A stretch of 64,000 nt of DNA from Progne subis subis (Eukaryota > Chordata > Aves > Passeriformes > Hirundinidae): positions 6,456,501-6,520,500 of the forward strand of contig JAKJHU010000024.1 of assembly GCA_022316685.1 (NCBI GenBank), written 5' to 3'. The notes beneath the pieces are model-generated. The model was given only the letters and a program-made list of their open reading frames with translations, did no database searches and was not told the origin of the DNA. Position 1 is the stretch's first letter. Each line of letters begins with the position of its first letter. This document shows positions 13,401-25,983 of this stretch, in pieces. The position numbers and the translations under genes are program-made.

Positions 13401-14357
13401 TTGCAACCAATCCTGAGCACAAAGAGGAAATAGACAGGCGGAAGATATAGATAAAAACAAATGATAGATAGATGGAACAAAAGGAACTGGAGGTAAAGAA
13501 AGAATGCAGAGTAGTTGCCATTCAACACAGCATGAAAAAAAGCCAAACAAGTGCAGCATGTAAGTAATTCAAGGTAAATTGAATGTTTTTCTTTCATTTA
13601 GGCTTTAAAATTGTTATGAAAAGCCTCTTTTTTTACTCTATCTGTAAGCCATAGGCAGACAAGGGATGAATGTATAAATATGTCACTGCAATACATGGCT
13701 TTAATGAAAATGGATTTTTAATGATCCCAAAAGCTACATTTTTCTCTGACTTGCTCCATTTCCAGACTATCAGCATGAAGTACGCACAGCAAATGCACTG
13801 GTTTTGCATGTCCTTCACTAAATCCCAGGACAACCGGGCGTCCAAGCACCGTAAAAACCAGAGCTGCCATTATGCAGAGCAGATACAGAGAAGCTACACG
13901 TCCTTCACTGCTTTTACTGAACTTTCAGAGCTTTGTGACACTGCTGTGCCTTCTCCCACAGCAGACCTCAGTGTGGGTTACCTTGCACTCCACATGCATA
14001 AATAAAGGATGATGCATGGCAATGTGCCCTGCTGTTGTTCTCTGCCTCAAGGACACTTGTTAAAAGTGTGCCATTCCTCCCACTCCCCCAAGCAGGCACA
14101 TTGTGTTGAAGTGCTCCATGTAAAACTCTGAGCACACAAAGGATTTGGTTCACAAACGAAGAAAAGTCACAAGGGGGAAAGAGGCTGATGCAATCCATAG
14201 CCTTCTTGCTGTCTGAACACAATGAATTCTTCTTCCCAATGTCAAATTTCCCCTTTCAGTCAGTAATAAACAAAAAACACACTGAATAACGTGCAGAAAC
14301 GCACCAGCTCGTATAAATAACATTTTGTCCTGATTTTTTTTTTTCATGGAGGCAATA

Positions 14358-14360
<3 letters not shown>
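10461..14360. other. Noncoding unique DNA
   Basis: No supported gene. A small GC-rich patch lies at about 12350-12470. The 12540-12680 stretch is AT-rich and contains a perfect CRE (own entry). A 111-codon plus-strand frame at 13670-14005 has no recognisable motif. A GATA-like short repeat is seen near 13461-13472. Confidence 0.6.
12649..12656. promoter_or_regulatory. Consensus CRE palindrome
   Basis: TGACGTCA is the full palindromic cAMP-response element bound by CREB/ATF factors. Because CpG is depleted in vertebrate DNA, an intact CRE in an AT-rich segment is less common than base composition predicts. No TATA box, CpG island or transcript start is evident nearby, so a distal element or a chance site are both possible. 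Confidence 0.3.

Positions 14361-14393
<33 letters not shown>
14361..14393. repeat. T33 homopolymer
   Basis: Thirty-three consecutive T form the longest homopolymer in the window. On the minus strand it would be a poly(A), so a retrocopy with its body at higher coordinates was considered. No AATAAA lies just 5' of the tail on that strand and no parent gene was recognised, so I call only a homopolymer. Its exact length may be a sequencing estimate. Confidence 0.9.
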
Positions 14394-14396
<3 letters not shown>

Positions 14397-15325
14397 TTTC
14401 AGCATCATCAGAGAATAAAGGAACATTTTCCTTACTTTATCACCATCCATGAAGTTTTATCTACATATATTTCCTGTAAGGTAGGTCCATAGATTAACAA
14501 ACAGTAATATAGTTGTCATAAAACCAAGATAGCATTTAAAATGAGCTTGGACTCCTGTATTCACTTCATGTTCAACACTTCAAGGTAAGCTTTGTGCACT
14601 TTTTGTTACTTGGACAAAAAAAATCCACGTTTATTTCCTGTTATCATTTTTGCTTCTTTTAAATATTAGAAGACAGAAGAAATCCAAAAAGAGAATACTG
14701 ATGAAAAAGATAATGACTGAGAGGTGCCATACAATCGGTTAACAAATGCTCCTATCCATTAATGAGTCAAAGGGAACAGCCTTATGAAGTGCTCCACAGA
14801 ATCAAGTATCTCTATCACCTAACAATCAGACAGACAAACAACAAAAATAGGCCCCCAAAATCCCCTTTGTTGGGCAATTTCAGATTTGTAGTGTTTCCCA
14901 TTTTGTCTGCTCTCTTGATTCAGAGTGCCTCCCAATTAATATTTACCAAATGTCTCTCCCTTCTTCATTTAAATCAATTCAAAAACTGCACCTGTTTCAT
15001 AAGACCTACGTGTACTTCTGACAGCTGATATTTGAGAAAAAAACAAAAAGAACTTAAAAATCCTAATTAACTACATTAAAGTGTAATCAAGAGAGTGCTA
15101 AGATTAGCTCTGCCAGTACAAGACATCAGCAAGGCACATGGGGGGTACCCCAGGGACACAGGTGGATATATTTGTGGTGCACAGCCTGGGAAGGATACCT
15201 CACACCTCATGGCATCAAATGTGGCTGAAATTCAGCAACAGCACACAACAGTTACTGAGTGCCCTGGAGACACAATATTCGCCTCATTCCTCTAGAAAAT
15301 AAGGCAAAAAAATCTTGCAGGAGTG
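14394..15325. other. Noncoding unique DNA
   Basis: No gene or recognisable repeat. The sequence is AT-rich with short random open frames on both strands. Confidence 0.6.
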
Positions 15326-15430
15326 CCACAAAAGAAAAACAAAAACAAACAAACAAAAAAACCACCAAAACAAAACAAACAAACAAACAAAAAAACCAAC
15401 AAACGAAAAAAACCACAAAAACACCAGCAA
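15326..15430. repeat. CAAA-rich simple repeat
   Basis: About 105 bases consist of A-runs punctuated by single C or CC, with several phased CAAA units (for example 15343-15354 and 15371-15390). It is an impure (CAAA)n satellite. The open frames across it are repetitive Lys/Asn/Thr on one strand and Phe/Leu/Val on the other, which is an artefact. Confidence 0.85.
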
Positions 15431-17937
15431 CAAAATCAAGCTACAGTATTCAAAGCCATAGCTCATTTTAAACAATAAATTGTGGGAAGACCTTTGAAAA
15501 CAAGCAAGAGGATGCAACTGAAGTCAAGGCACAGACAGCTAAAGTAATTTGCCAATGTACAGATTCACGCCAAGCTTCACTTAAAGTTATCAGTGCTTCT
15601 ATAAAAAGTACAGGGGAGGAACCAGATTTGCCCTAAAAAGCTATACAGGACCCCTTTACATACACTTTTGCCAATACACAACAAAGTATACAGCACTTTT
15701 GTTGCTTCATTTTAGCAGTTCTCCCACATTATCTAGACGAGAGACAATTGCACAATGGCAGGTAAATCTTGTTAGAAATCATCTTAAATAAGAGGGAAGA
15801 TCTTGCCTCTAATACACACAGAAAAGATTACAAGTCTATATTGTGTATGCTGAGGTACTCTGCCTGGGATTCTTTAAACAGAATTTGGTTAGGAAGAGAC
15901 TTGCAGCTTTTTGAAGTAGTTTCCTTCAGTACTGCCAAATTTCAAATTACTTTTCTTATCCTGGCAGCTATTAAGGAACTGGTGTTACTGGAGCAGATTA
16001 TCAGCCATAGGATTGTCTTCTATGGCAGTCAGCACACTCCCAACCCACTGGGGTGTGGTGGATGTGTCCAGCTGTTGGTCCAAATCCAAGGACTGTGACA
16101 TGACCCTGAATATTAGAGGTTCATGCACATTTCCATGTTATTTCAAAGATTCCTCCAATCCAGCGTGCCCTTAACGGGGTCTAGGTCACTTCTGTACCAC
16201 AGCTCATACAAATTAACTTCTTACATATTTCTGTCAAGCTAATGGACAAAATTCCAGGACTCTTATGACCTTAAAGATGTTTTAATGTGTTATTTTCAAC
16301 TGCCTTATTTAAATTGTATATTTTTTTAAAGTAACGCCTTATATCCTTGAGTCATAGTTGTTAATTCTGTATTAAAATGCACCCCCTTTCTCACTAATAG
16401 AGTGTTTTAAATTATGCTCACACATTTTAAAATTCCTATTCACTATTAGTCAAAACCATAATTCTCATAAACTTAAGCACAGGGTTCATTCCAGACACAG
16501 ACAGTTCACATATTCTTTATGAATTTCAGATATTAATTTAAGATATTTCAGAGAATGCAAGTTAAACAATATTTAACCAGTCTAAAATTAAAGCTTATTT
16601 CCACTGACCTGAACTACTTTTAAATGTGAAAGACCCAACAGTTATCTCAGTACTGACTAGCTCAGTCTTTTTGCAGTCTCAGAGGTGCTACTGACATCCA
16701 CGTTCCCAAATGTAAACGAATGCCAGCAATTTCAAATGAAATCAGGGTTTTTTTAGTTAAATATTACTACCAGTGTTAATGCAGCTCTTCAATGCCCGAT
16801 TTCATTTTGAAAAATCTTACTATCTCCTTTTTATTTTCAAAATGCTTCTTATTCCCCTGCTGCTGAGAAAACCTGGCTGTGTCTATAAACTCGCTTATTA
16901 AATGCTTTCAAAGCTAAGCAAGGTAGCAAAAAGAAAAAGCTTCCTCTATCTTTCATCTATACCTATCTTTGAAATTATGTGAATATGCTGGCTGTACATT
17001 TGGGCATTTTTGCAAAAGAATATTTAGATGATAACATGAATTAAAGTTCTTCACAATCTTTAGAACACCGCTCTCATAAATATGTGTAAAAACAGTCTCA
17101 TTTAAGTCCTGGAAAGATGCCACAGTACAACCTGCCTGAAAAACAATTTTGGGGAAATACAGATGAGGTTCTGGATTTCCAGCTACAGTAAGGCAAAAAA
17201 CTTTGTAATCATAATCCAAAGAATCCTTACTAATTCTTGCAGGTTTTTTTAATAGTTCCTTAAGAGGTTGACACAGTAGTGGTAGTTAGATCCATAAACT
17301 AGATATTTTTATTACAATCTAGCAAAATCAAGACCGTAACCGTGATTCATTTTTTTTTAATAAACTTAGTTCTCCAAGACTTCCATCCTAATGGAGCAAT
17401 CATGCATCACTGTTGTGTTCCAACAGAACTATTAGGCTCTGTGCTGTGCTAGTATAATTGCAGTCTAATGGTTTACACTATCATAATGGCACTAACTATT
17501 TTACTAAACGAAGTACAATATCTAAAAAGTGATTTTAATTATCCCAGCTTTAAGATCATACATCAAAGAAGGAACTGTTCCTTTCTCTCTGAATTAAGAG
17601 TAACAAAGATGTCAAATTTACTGTCTTGTTTCCCTTAATAAAGTGGTTAAAACATAACCTTCTAAGCAAAGTTTAAAAATTACAGCAAAAAATGACTTGG
17701 TAAAAAGTGAAAAGTATTAAAATATTTTGAGGCGTTTTGATGTTCTGCTTTAGCAGGCTGGCACATCTTAAACTGTCAGATTAACAAAGGGTACAGAAAT
17801 ACTCCATTGAGCGTCTAATTTGGATTTTTAAATCAGAATTGCTGATTATTTACTTTAACAAAACTTTTAATAAAAATCCCACTCTGCGCAAGCGTAGCAT
17901 ATCATTACAAACTATCTAAGCATTGGCTAACATAATT
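15431..17937. other. Noncoding unique DNA
   Basis: AT-rich with no supported gene, RNA or transposon. Open frames such as 109 codons at 15769-16098 carry no recognisable motif. Confidence 0.6.
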
Positions 17938-18110
17938 ATTGAGCACTTGTAACCCCAGCAGAGCAGCTGAGAGAGCAGCAAAGCCCAGCAGCGCCCGGCC
18001 AGCAGCGGGCAGAGCCGCCAGTACCTGCTGAGCACCGAGGGCACCGACTGCCTGCTCAGGACGTGCTGACTCACCAAAGAACCCCCGAACTAAGACTGAT
18101 TCTGTAAGGA
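17938..18110. other. GC-rich islet with imperfect CAG/GCAG repeats
   Basis: About 110 bases in the middle (17950-18070) are strongly GC-rich with about eight CpG and repeated GCAG/CAGC words, set in very AT-rich flanks. The minus strand reads a 70-codon frame (17905-18117) whose middle is Ala/Leu-rich and hydrophobic. That is also what CAGC-type repeats yield by composition. No matching family was recognised. Candidate explanations are an orphan CpG patch or an unrecognised first exon. Chance composition is the default. Confidence 0.4.
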
Positions 18111-19878
18111 GGGACAATCGCTACAGGTCAGGATTTGGGAAATCCTGCCGTTAACACACCAGAGTAGCCATAACTGCAGCCCACAATTACTGCTGCCTCA
18201 CTCACTTGGATAAAGCCAAAAATATCTGTGACTCCAAAAGGGGCACTGAATTAAGTATTAAAAGTGCTCAAAGCTTCTAAGATTGCCTCTAGAACCCCTG
18301 AAAATGATTTTTAAAAATCTATTTTGCCTAAAGCTAATTTATACTTAATTCTATTCACTATTTTTATTTTAAAAATCCTATTTTATTTTTTTTTTTACTC
18401 CTGAAGTATTAATTTACAGTGTTTTTCAAGCCCTGTTTTCTTGGAAAACAGCTCTTTTCTTTTTCCCAAAAATCAGGATTTTTCTTTTTTTTTTCAGAAA
18501 TGATCTGGACTAACGACACCAAGGTTTTTTCCCCCAAATTTTGTTTACTACTAGTATTTTCTAAAACACTGATCTGCTTAAAAAAAAATAAAGAGCAAAA
18601 CCAGGTTTGCACTATCTAGAGAACATTTTGTACATGATTTAAGGACTGTCAAGATCTAAGATCACTATCTGTCTGAAGAAAAAATTAATTCTTTCAAAAC
18701 AGGATAAAATAAAACTTGTCTTTTACCTGGCACAGGGATTGGATTTTTTTCAAAAACATGAAATACAGTGAATTCAGTAATTTGGTAGTAAATAATCTTT
18801 GAGCTTGCACAAAGGTACTAAGACCAAAACTAATTATTGCCTGTCCTGTAAGTGAGAAGCTGTAACTTCCTAACATTGATGATGATACATTCTCTTTCTA
18901 ACCAGGCTCTACTCTCAGGTGTAGGAGCACTTCTCCAGCAAACACTCCTAAACGACTCAATATCTGTGCTATGTTAAAAAAAAGAACAAAAAAAAGCAAA
19001 TAGCATTTGTTGAGGGCAAAGGCTGCTTAATCCAAACTTCTCTAGTAAAATGATTGATTTTGCAAAAAAACCCCATTGAAAATGCACTTTGGGCTTTTAT
19101 TTCTCATTTAAATTAGGACAGTTTTTTTTAAAAAATACAGATACAAAAAAAAAAAAAGAGTAGAAAATCTGTTTTCTAAAGATGTCTAGGATTTATTGAT
19201 ACAGTATACACACCTAACCTATTATTCTTAGATAATTACCTTATGCAATATTCTGCTTACTTGGAGAGGTTTAATTTTAATTTACAGTTCAATTGTCCTA
19301 CTTAAAGTAAGCCTGTCACCTGTGTCACTTTGTGGCTCATAACTGTAATCCTCATTTAATTATTTACTTCAAGGGAGCATTTTAATTATGGATATTACTA
19401 CGCATGTAGAGTAACTTATACTCGAGGGCAGTGAAAATTTACACAGCAGAGTGCTCACCTGAACTTCCACTGGCCACAACTCCATGTGCAGTGGCTCAGC
19501 TGCAGAGCCTACTGAGAGTGCTGAGAGATGCTCCTCACTTCTCTGGCTTAGGACCACATTTGGGGTGCCTGAAAACAGGCAGGACCACCAGGGCACAAAT
19601 GACTTGGATTACGACTGCAAGGCTCCCAGCTGAAATATAAATGACACAATTACAACTTCTCACATCTACACTTGACCCTGCAAATAACCTTTGGATGGAG
19701 GAGCTGGCACACAGCACTGGCTCTGGGGTGAGGTCCCCACTGTGCCCCATTTCTGTGGTAATCAGTAATGGAGCGACCAGAAGAGAGGGACAGAGCATGA
19801 GCCTTCCTATGATTTATTTCTTGAAATTTGAGCAACCAGTGATTTATGGGTTTCCTAAGATAGGGGCTGCCTATCAGC
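18111..19878. other. Noncoding unique DNA
   Basis: No supported gene. The stretch around 18340-18600 is rich in T and A runs. A moderately GC-richer part at 19430-19800 carries overlapping random frames on both strands. No transposon was recognised. Confidence 0.6.
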
Positions 19879-19913
19879 TTTTTTTTTTTATTTTTATTTT
19901 TTTATTTTTTTTA
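19879..19913. repeat. T-rich (TTTTA)n-like low-complexity tract
   Basis: Long T-runs interrupted by single A bases. Simple low-complexity DNA. Confidence 0.8.
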
Positions 19914-20008
19914 ATAGCCATCAGTTGACCAATAACCTATGAAATTATTTAATATCTTTGCAAACTAGCTATGTTTTTAGCTTTCAAAGTATCACATCAT
20001 TTAAAAAT

Positions 20009-20029
20009 AAAAAAAAAAAAGGGGGGGGG
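20009..20029. repeat. A12-G9 homopurine tract
   Basis: Twelve A are followed directly by nine G on the plus strand. The junction of two homopolymers is unusual and prone to sequencing and length error. Confidence 0.85.
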
Positions 20030-22723
20030 AAATAAAAGGAAAAAATACTGCTTTGTGTTTGCTTCAAATTTGCCAGATTTGTGGGTTTGTGTGCTATTGC
20101 TGGGTCATCTTTTCAGTAATTTTAACTTCCAAAGCAGACATTTCATCATCACATAAGTGGTACTATGCAATTTCCCTGCTCTGGACCAAGCAATATTTTT
20201 CATTGCCTGAAGTCCCAATAGGAAACTTTTAAAAACTGAAAATACTTTAAATTTAACATATTTAGCACAAAAGCATCCATTTCTCTGCAGGTACACCCAA
20301 CCAGAAGGGATGGTAAGGGATGCCTTTTCCCTAGGCTTGCCAGCAGGCGACTAGGGCTCTCTGCCTGGGGCAGGTGGGGACAAGGGGCTGCCCAACCTCC
20401 TGTTCTACATAGAGAAAATATGTGCCAGAGCAAAAGAAAAGGAGCCCAGGTTCTGAAGAAGGCCTTTTTCAACCATTAAAATGCTTCCAAGCACTTGTGG
20501 TCTCCCTAATTTACCGTTCAGTACTCCTGACTCGCATGCTCTTGCTTCTTAATGCCCATGGGCAGGGAGGGGGGTTTCCAGCTGGGATCCTTCCCTCTTG
20601 GAGAAGCTACTTCTGCAAACTCCTTCCTCTGCAAGAGGAGACACCAAAGCACTCTCTGCCTCTCTGCCAGGAGACAAGATGAGTGCTGGTGGGGTTTCTG
20701 AGGGACACAGCCCTCCAGCACATCCAGCAGTGCAGAGGGAAAACATCGGGCACATGGGAACCACAGGCCACCCGCTTCTGAGGTAAGTGCCTCTCACAGT
20801 AGTCACTTCATTATTAACGACCTCCATATCTTCATAAGATGCTTATCTTTTTCAATAAACAGAAGCAGTTACTGAAGGTTTTGTTTGGTGCTTTTTTTTA
20901 ATATTAGGATGAATCCAAAGACTGCTTTCTTTAGTATCTTTCTTCAGTGATGAATGTTTTTTCATGAGCAGTGTCATTACATACAATTTTTATCATCTAG
21001 ATTGTTCTATTTTATTGAGCAACTTAGAAAAAAATTTCCTCTGTCTCTTCCTAAAGTAACCCTGAACCTACAATTTTTGTCTGCTGCCTCTTATAGTATC
21101 CTCAGCAAAGGCATGGCCCCTAACAACTGAGGGTGTTCAGCACGTTCCAGTACTGGGTATATCACATTTCCCATCTGAAATTGCTTACCTCATCAGTCAC
21201 TAAGGGCCCAGTTTGGAAGTCATTAAAAATAATGAGAATGCTGGCACTTCTCCCAGCAATAATGGCATTGGATTCTGTGTTGCTTTTATACTTTAAGACA
21301 TTTGTACATATCCACAAATCATTTAACTCTTATCTTTGTACTAGCTTTAATGAAACTAATGCTTGCTCTAACTGTGTGGGTTTTATTCTACTTTTTATTT
21401 AAATAAGTTTCTGCCCACTCCATCATAAAACAACACAAACACTTACACAGCATATTACATCACGAAAGCCCCAAAGTGTTTACCAGGACCACTATATCCA
21501 TCAGTAAAATGCAAACACTTCTCAGTCAATAAACACGTCAGCTGACAATGAAGCCACAAGAGAGTTTTCAGAAGGAAAGCTGAAGAGCAACAAATCCAGT
21601 TTTTCCAAAACAAATTTAGAACCGGCGTCTTGCATTTTCGTCTCCATCTGTATCTACTGTAGCCTTTCCCTCCTATCACCATGTACTCGCTGAGTAACAT
21701 CATCGCTCCTGCAAGGTCTGTATCTTACAAGCTTTGACAGGATAATGAGCCCTCAGGAACATGCTCCAGGTCAGCATAAAATGCACCCTTAGAGTTTCAA
21801 CTAATTGTTGGAAAATACATATTAATAAAAATTAAAATCTTAAAAGATTCACCCTTAATATTCAAGGTCCAGTTTAGGGCTAATGCAAAATTTTTCACTG
21901 CTGCACTTTTCCTGACAACAACATGTATGATTTACCTGGTTTGAAATAAATAAGAATAATACAAATATGGAAAAATCCTCACCTTCTTTAGACGTGTGTT
22001 TATTTGCTCTAGGCATACGTTTGAACTGTACATTAAAACCAGACCTGTCATGAGGGCAAACACAAAAGTTAAGATCCAGTACTTCAGCATAGGAAGTCTG
22101 GTATTTCAGATTCATAGAAATTAATGACAGTGTATAAAATGATTCATACATTTTGACACCATCTGCTCACAGAGGATGCAAAGGACTTGAACTCCAGTCA
22201 CCCTGGAAGTCCATTCACTCCACCCACAGTGTGAAAAATCTGGAGATCCTGGGCTGCTGCTGAAAGCTCTGTCTTGTCAAAATCAGTAGAGTTTAGTATG
22301 AGTAAACTGACAGATATACGTAGGTGGGAGCATAAAGAGAAGGCAGGTACAAGTCAAATACTAATAATTCTAACCAATAATAAAATTACAAGTACCAAAT
22401 ATAATGGAAAAGTTCCCCAATACTTAATACGGTGAACTTTAAAGGTGTTTTGATTTTATTAGCACTGTATGTGAAAATCTGAAGAAGAACATTACCACTG
22501 CATAGAAGTTAAGCTAAAAGCCTATTTTGTAAGGTTATTAAAAATATATTTTAAGGCTGTTAAATGTTTAATACCTATGCAAAGTATTTTCTTTGCATTT
22601 ATTTTTAAGTGCTGAATAAGGTCTGCATTTAGAACATTTATTGCTTAATGTACCCTTTAGTTGGTGTAGCCCCTTTAATCTCAAAATATTTTAAGCCATG
22701 TTACAAATACCTTACCAAGCCAC
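20030..22723. other. Noncoding DNA with a GC-richer patch
   Basis: No supported protein gene. The 20290-20790 part is GC-richer and gives overlapping frames on both strands. It ends at a consensus-like 5' splice donor (CTGAG|GTAAGT, intron starting at about 20783). A weak acceptor-like CAG lies near 20567 after a short pyrimidine-rich run. A noncoding or untranslated exon at about 20568-20782 is therefore possible, but donor-like words occur often by chance. The remainder is ordinary AT-rich DNA. Confidence 0.5.
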
Positions 22724-22745
22724 AAAAAAAAAAAAAAAAAAAAAA
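22724..22745. repeat. A22 homopolymer
   Basis: Twenty-two consecutive A. No polyadenylation signal or recognisable parent sequence lies immediately upstream, so a retrocopy tail is not supported. Confidence 0.9.
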
Positions 22746-23878
22746 TCACCCAGCCATCCTTCACAGTAACTAGACTATCATGAGTTTGATTTCTTTTATC
22801 TGTAAGATCAAGGAATGAAACTATATTTATACTTATCAATCTAGTTTGAAATTATTTCAAACTTTCAGAAAAATAAGCATTTAAAAAAGTAATTCATATT
22901 CAGAAACTCACTGAGAAGATTACAAGTGTTACAGTAGCAGTGGAGAGTTTCATTGCAAAAGTATGACAGAACTTTTTCATCCAGGCCCTCTTCCATGAAA
23001 AGGATAAGATTTCTCGTACCTATTATTTCACATGTCTCTCTCCTATCTCCCTCAAGGAAAAAGAAGACAGCTTGGTAGCTCTGTTCTTCCAGCCCCTCTT
23101 ACCACTGCACTTGCTGCACCCATTTGAAAACATCCTGCCATCTAAGGTGCTTCATTTTACACTGAGACAGGAATGACACTCAGCACAGCTCAACGAATCT
23201 TGTTAGTCTCTTACAAAATTACATGGGATAGCTGCTTTTTAAGGCTTGGTGCAAATGTAGGATACTACAGGGGATGGCACAGGACTTAAAATATACAACT
23301 GAACACCTAGGGAGAACTGAATCTGAATTCATTATATTAGGAGCTGAGTTAGAGATTTAGTGCCAGGTAATGCAGAAAAAAAAATATAAACAACCCCCCT
23401 TCTGTTTGGATCTAAACATCAATACTGACTAAACTGCAGGGTTAAAATCTGCTCCTAGGAGAAATAGTCACATAAAAGCTCTAACTAAACTCCTAAGCTT
23501 GAATTCTGCTGCAATGAGGAATACACACTCTCAGGCCGCACAGAAGTTTCATTATGTGAAAAAGAAAAAAGCACAGCTTTTCTTACCACTGAGATGCTTC
23601 TCACATTTTTTCATTTTAGCGGTGGCTGGTTTTCCACCTTCCTCCCTCCTGTCACCTCAGACAATGGTAGCTCAAATGGACAATACAAGCAGATGCAACA
23701 TTTCTATTCATCTCACTCCTCCCTCATTTTTTGTTTTTGTTGCTTAGTTTTACATCCATCAAAATGAGAATTTTGCCCAAGAATTTTACCCCTGAAACAG
23801 GCTGTGTCACTCAGAGATTCTGAGCACCAGGTATTCAGTGATGGCTTTCAAGTAGATCCTGAAGTGGCAGCCAAGAAT
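22746..23878. other. Noncoding unique DNA
   Basis: No gene or repeat recognised before the CR1 fragment. AT-rich, with short random frames. Confidence 0.6.
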
Positions 23879-24240
23879 TTACAGCTGAGGGAGCTGAAGC
23901 TGTTTAGTCTGGAGAAAAGGAGGCTGAAGGAGATCTTATCACTCCCTAAAACTGCCAGAAAAGAGGCTGCAGCAATGTTGGGGCCAGTCTTGGGTAAGAA
24001 GCAATGCATGAGTGGAAATGCCTCAATTTGTACCAGGTGAGGTTTAGATTGGATAGCAGGGAAAATTTCTTCACTGAAAGGGTTGCCAAGGCTGCCCAAG
24101 TAAGTGGTTATGTCACCATCCCTGGAGGGATTAAGATGTGTAGATACAGCACTCAGGGACATGGTTCAGTGGTAGCCTTGGCAGTGTAGTTTAACAGACC
24201 TTAGAGGACTTCCCCATCCTAATGATTCTGTGATTCTATC
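23879..24240 (+). mobile_element. CR1 LINE, 5'-truncated 3' end
   Basis: CR1 is the dominant non-LTR retrotransposon of birds and other reptiles, and copies are usually truncated at the 5' end. This copy keeps the end of ORF2 and the 3' UTR. Conceptual translation in shifting frames gives the hallmark words ELKLFSLEKRRLKE (about 23888-23930) and RFRLDSRENFFTERVAK (about 24043-24093). The nucleotide tail resembles CR1 (CTGGAGGGATTAAGATGTG, then AGGGACATGGTTCAGTGGT) and ends in the diagnostic octamers ATTCTGTG-ATTCTATC at about 24225-24240. Frameshifts and an internal disturbance near 23935-23990 show that it is dead. The 5' edge is approximate. The match is to the family consensus from memory; the subfamily is not assigned. 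Confidence 0.9.
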
Positions 24241-25961
24241 TTTCCAAAATATCGCACACCAGCAGAAAAAAATCAAGCCTCTGATTTCCGCATCCAAACG
24301 TTAGCTAAGGAAGGGTTTAACCCTGGAGATGTTTTCAGAAAATTATTTCAGAGCCTTTGCACAATATAATCAGAAGAAGCTTTAAACTATGATTGTGCAA
24401 TTAAACACAATACACTCTTGCCATTGCCATTTATCACACTGCTATTATTTCAAGTAACCTGGCCAACAAAACTGTCTGGTAGCTAGGAGTGAAGAAATGA
24501 GGAGGATAATGTTCTGTAGGAAAGCAGGTCTATCCAACATTTTGCAGTGCTAAAAATACCCTTGGGACTTGTTCTGATACCTTGTAATTATGCACACATA
24601 CCCTGATTTATGGCCCATGTCTCCCAGCAAAAAGTAGTACGAACTCTGTTTCACAGCTTGCCCTATTTATTGTGTAAAATATTCGAGTCTCTAATGCCAT
24701 AAAAGAGAGGACAGGCTCATTGCACATGTTACTATCGAGTTCATGTGAGCATAGGCATAATCTAATGATCCTTTCCAACTAAGGATAAATATGCACAATT
24801 TAGCCTTAAACATATTCAGTGTCAGATCATTTCAACTGCTGCCTTTGAGAAATATGTGATGTTAAAGATCTCTGATGTCCAGCTTCTTCCTTAAGAACAT
24901 AGAGAGTGTGGCAAAGGAGACAAAGATGTCCAAACCGGAAAAGGGACAAGAAACATCGTCAGCTGTGTATCAAGAAACCTATCTGCTTCAGGCCAAACTT
25001 GTGAATTCACATTCCACAACTTCCCCCTGCTTCTCTCCACCTCCACACGATCCTGCTCTCTCACTGAACACCTATAGTAATTAATAAAGAAAAGAGACCA
25101 AGTGAGTACTGCTAGCAAAGAGAGAGGGAGTTGATAGGAAAATTAATAAGTATTTTACCTGTAACAATTACTGGAGGTGTCCGGAATACTAGCTATATGC
25201 AGGTCCATTTCAAAAGAAGAAAAGACAACCTGGCTTAGAAAAAAAGATCTGATATTAATTCCCCATGTCTGCTCTGCAACCCTCACACAACCACAGACAC
25301 GTGGCTGAAATCCTCCCTTTGGAGCCGGAGAGCAAAGGACTCACGAAACATTTATTTGCTAGTGGGTTGTTTCGTTTTCTTGGGTTTGTTTTGGTTTAGG
25401 GTCTTTTTTTTTAAATTTCCACCAGTTTCAAAATAAGACAGTACATGCAGATTTAATGTTGTAGTGTGCTTCTGCCCGCATTTTACATGTTAATATTTAA
25501 AAAAGGAAATGTGGTAAGTGCAACGGAGTGGCCTTAGCTGCTGTCCACAAAAGGAAGAGCTGGAATCTGCAAGTGCTAACAAGGGATACACAGACCATAG
25601 CAGGGAGAAGGGCCTGCAAATAACTGCAGCTGAGGTCATTAAAAATCCAACTACTTTTTTGTCCTAATATATCTTAAATGTGGTTTACTGTTGGATGCAT
25701 ATTTAAGCACATCTTTTACACAAAAGAAGACTGTTTTGCAGTGTTTTTAAATAATTTTGAAAAAGGACTCTGTCAACTTAAGGTCCAGTTTATCCATGAA
25801 ATAAGTCCAAGTTTTTTCTGACTACTTTCTCAAAAAAAATTTGACTTGTAGGCTGAATTCAAGCCTTACTTTGTTTCACAACACAGCTTCAATTTTGTGT
25901 TTGTCAGTTCTGACAAGTCTGTACCCATTTTCTACTTGTATGAATACAATTAAATATTAAA
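24241..25961. other. Noncoding unique DNA
   Basis: No supported gene, RNA or transposon. AT-rich with short random frames on both strands. Confidence 0.6.
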
Positions 25962-25983
25962 TATTGGTACTAATATACCAATA
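25962..25983. repeat. 8-bp inverted repeat, 6-base loop
   Basis: TATTGGTA (25962-25969) and TACCAATA (25976-25983) pair perfectly around CTAATA. It is small and AT-rich and may well be chance. Confidence 0.6.

Noticed and set aside
13670..14005. 111-codon plus-strand frame considered as a possible exon
   Set aside because: A polypyrimidine-AG lies inside the frame, but no donor with matching phase or family similarity was seen.
14256..14450. Possible processed retrocopy with the T33 run as its tail
   Set aside because: No AATAAA at the expected distance on the minus strand, no recognised parent and no clear target-site duplication.
15284..15517. Phe/Leu/Val-rich minus-strand frame resembling a membrane segment
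   Set aside because: It is the reverse translation of the CAAA-rich simple repeat.
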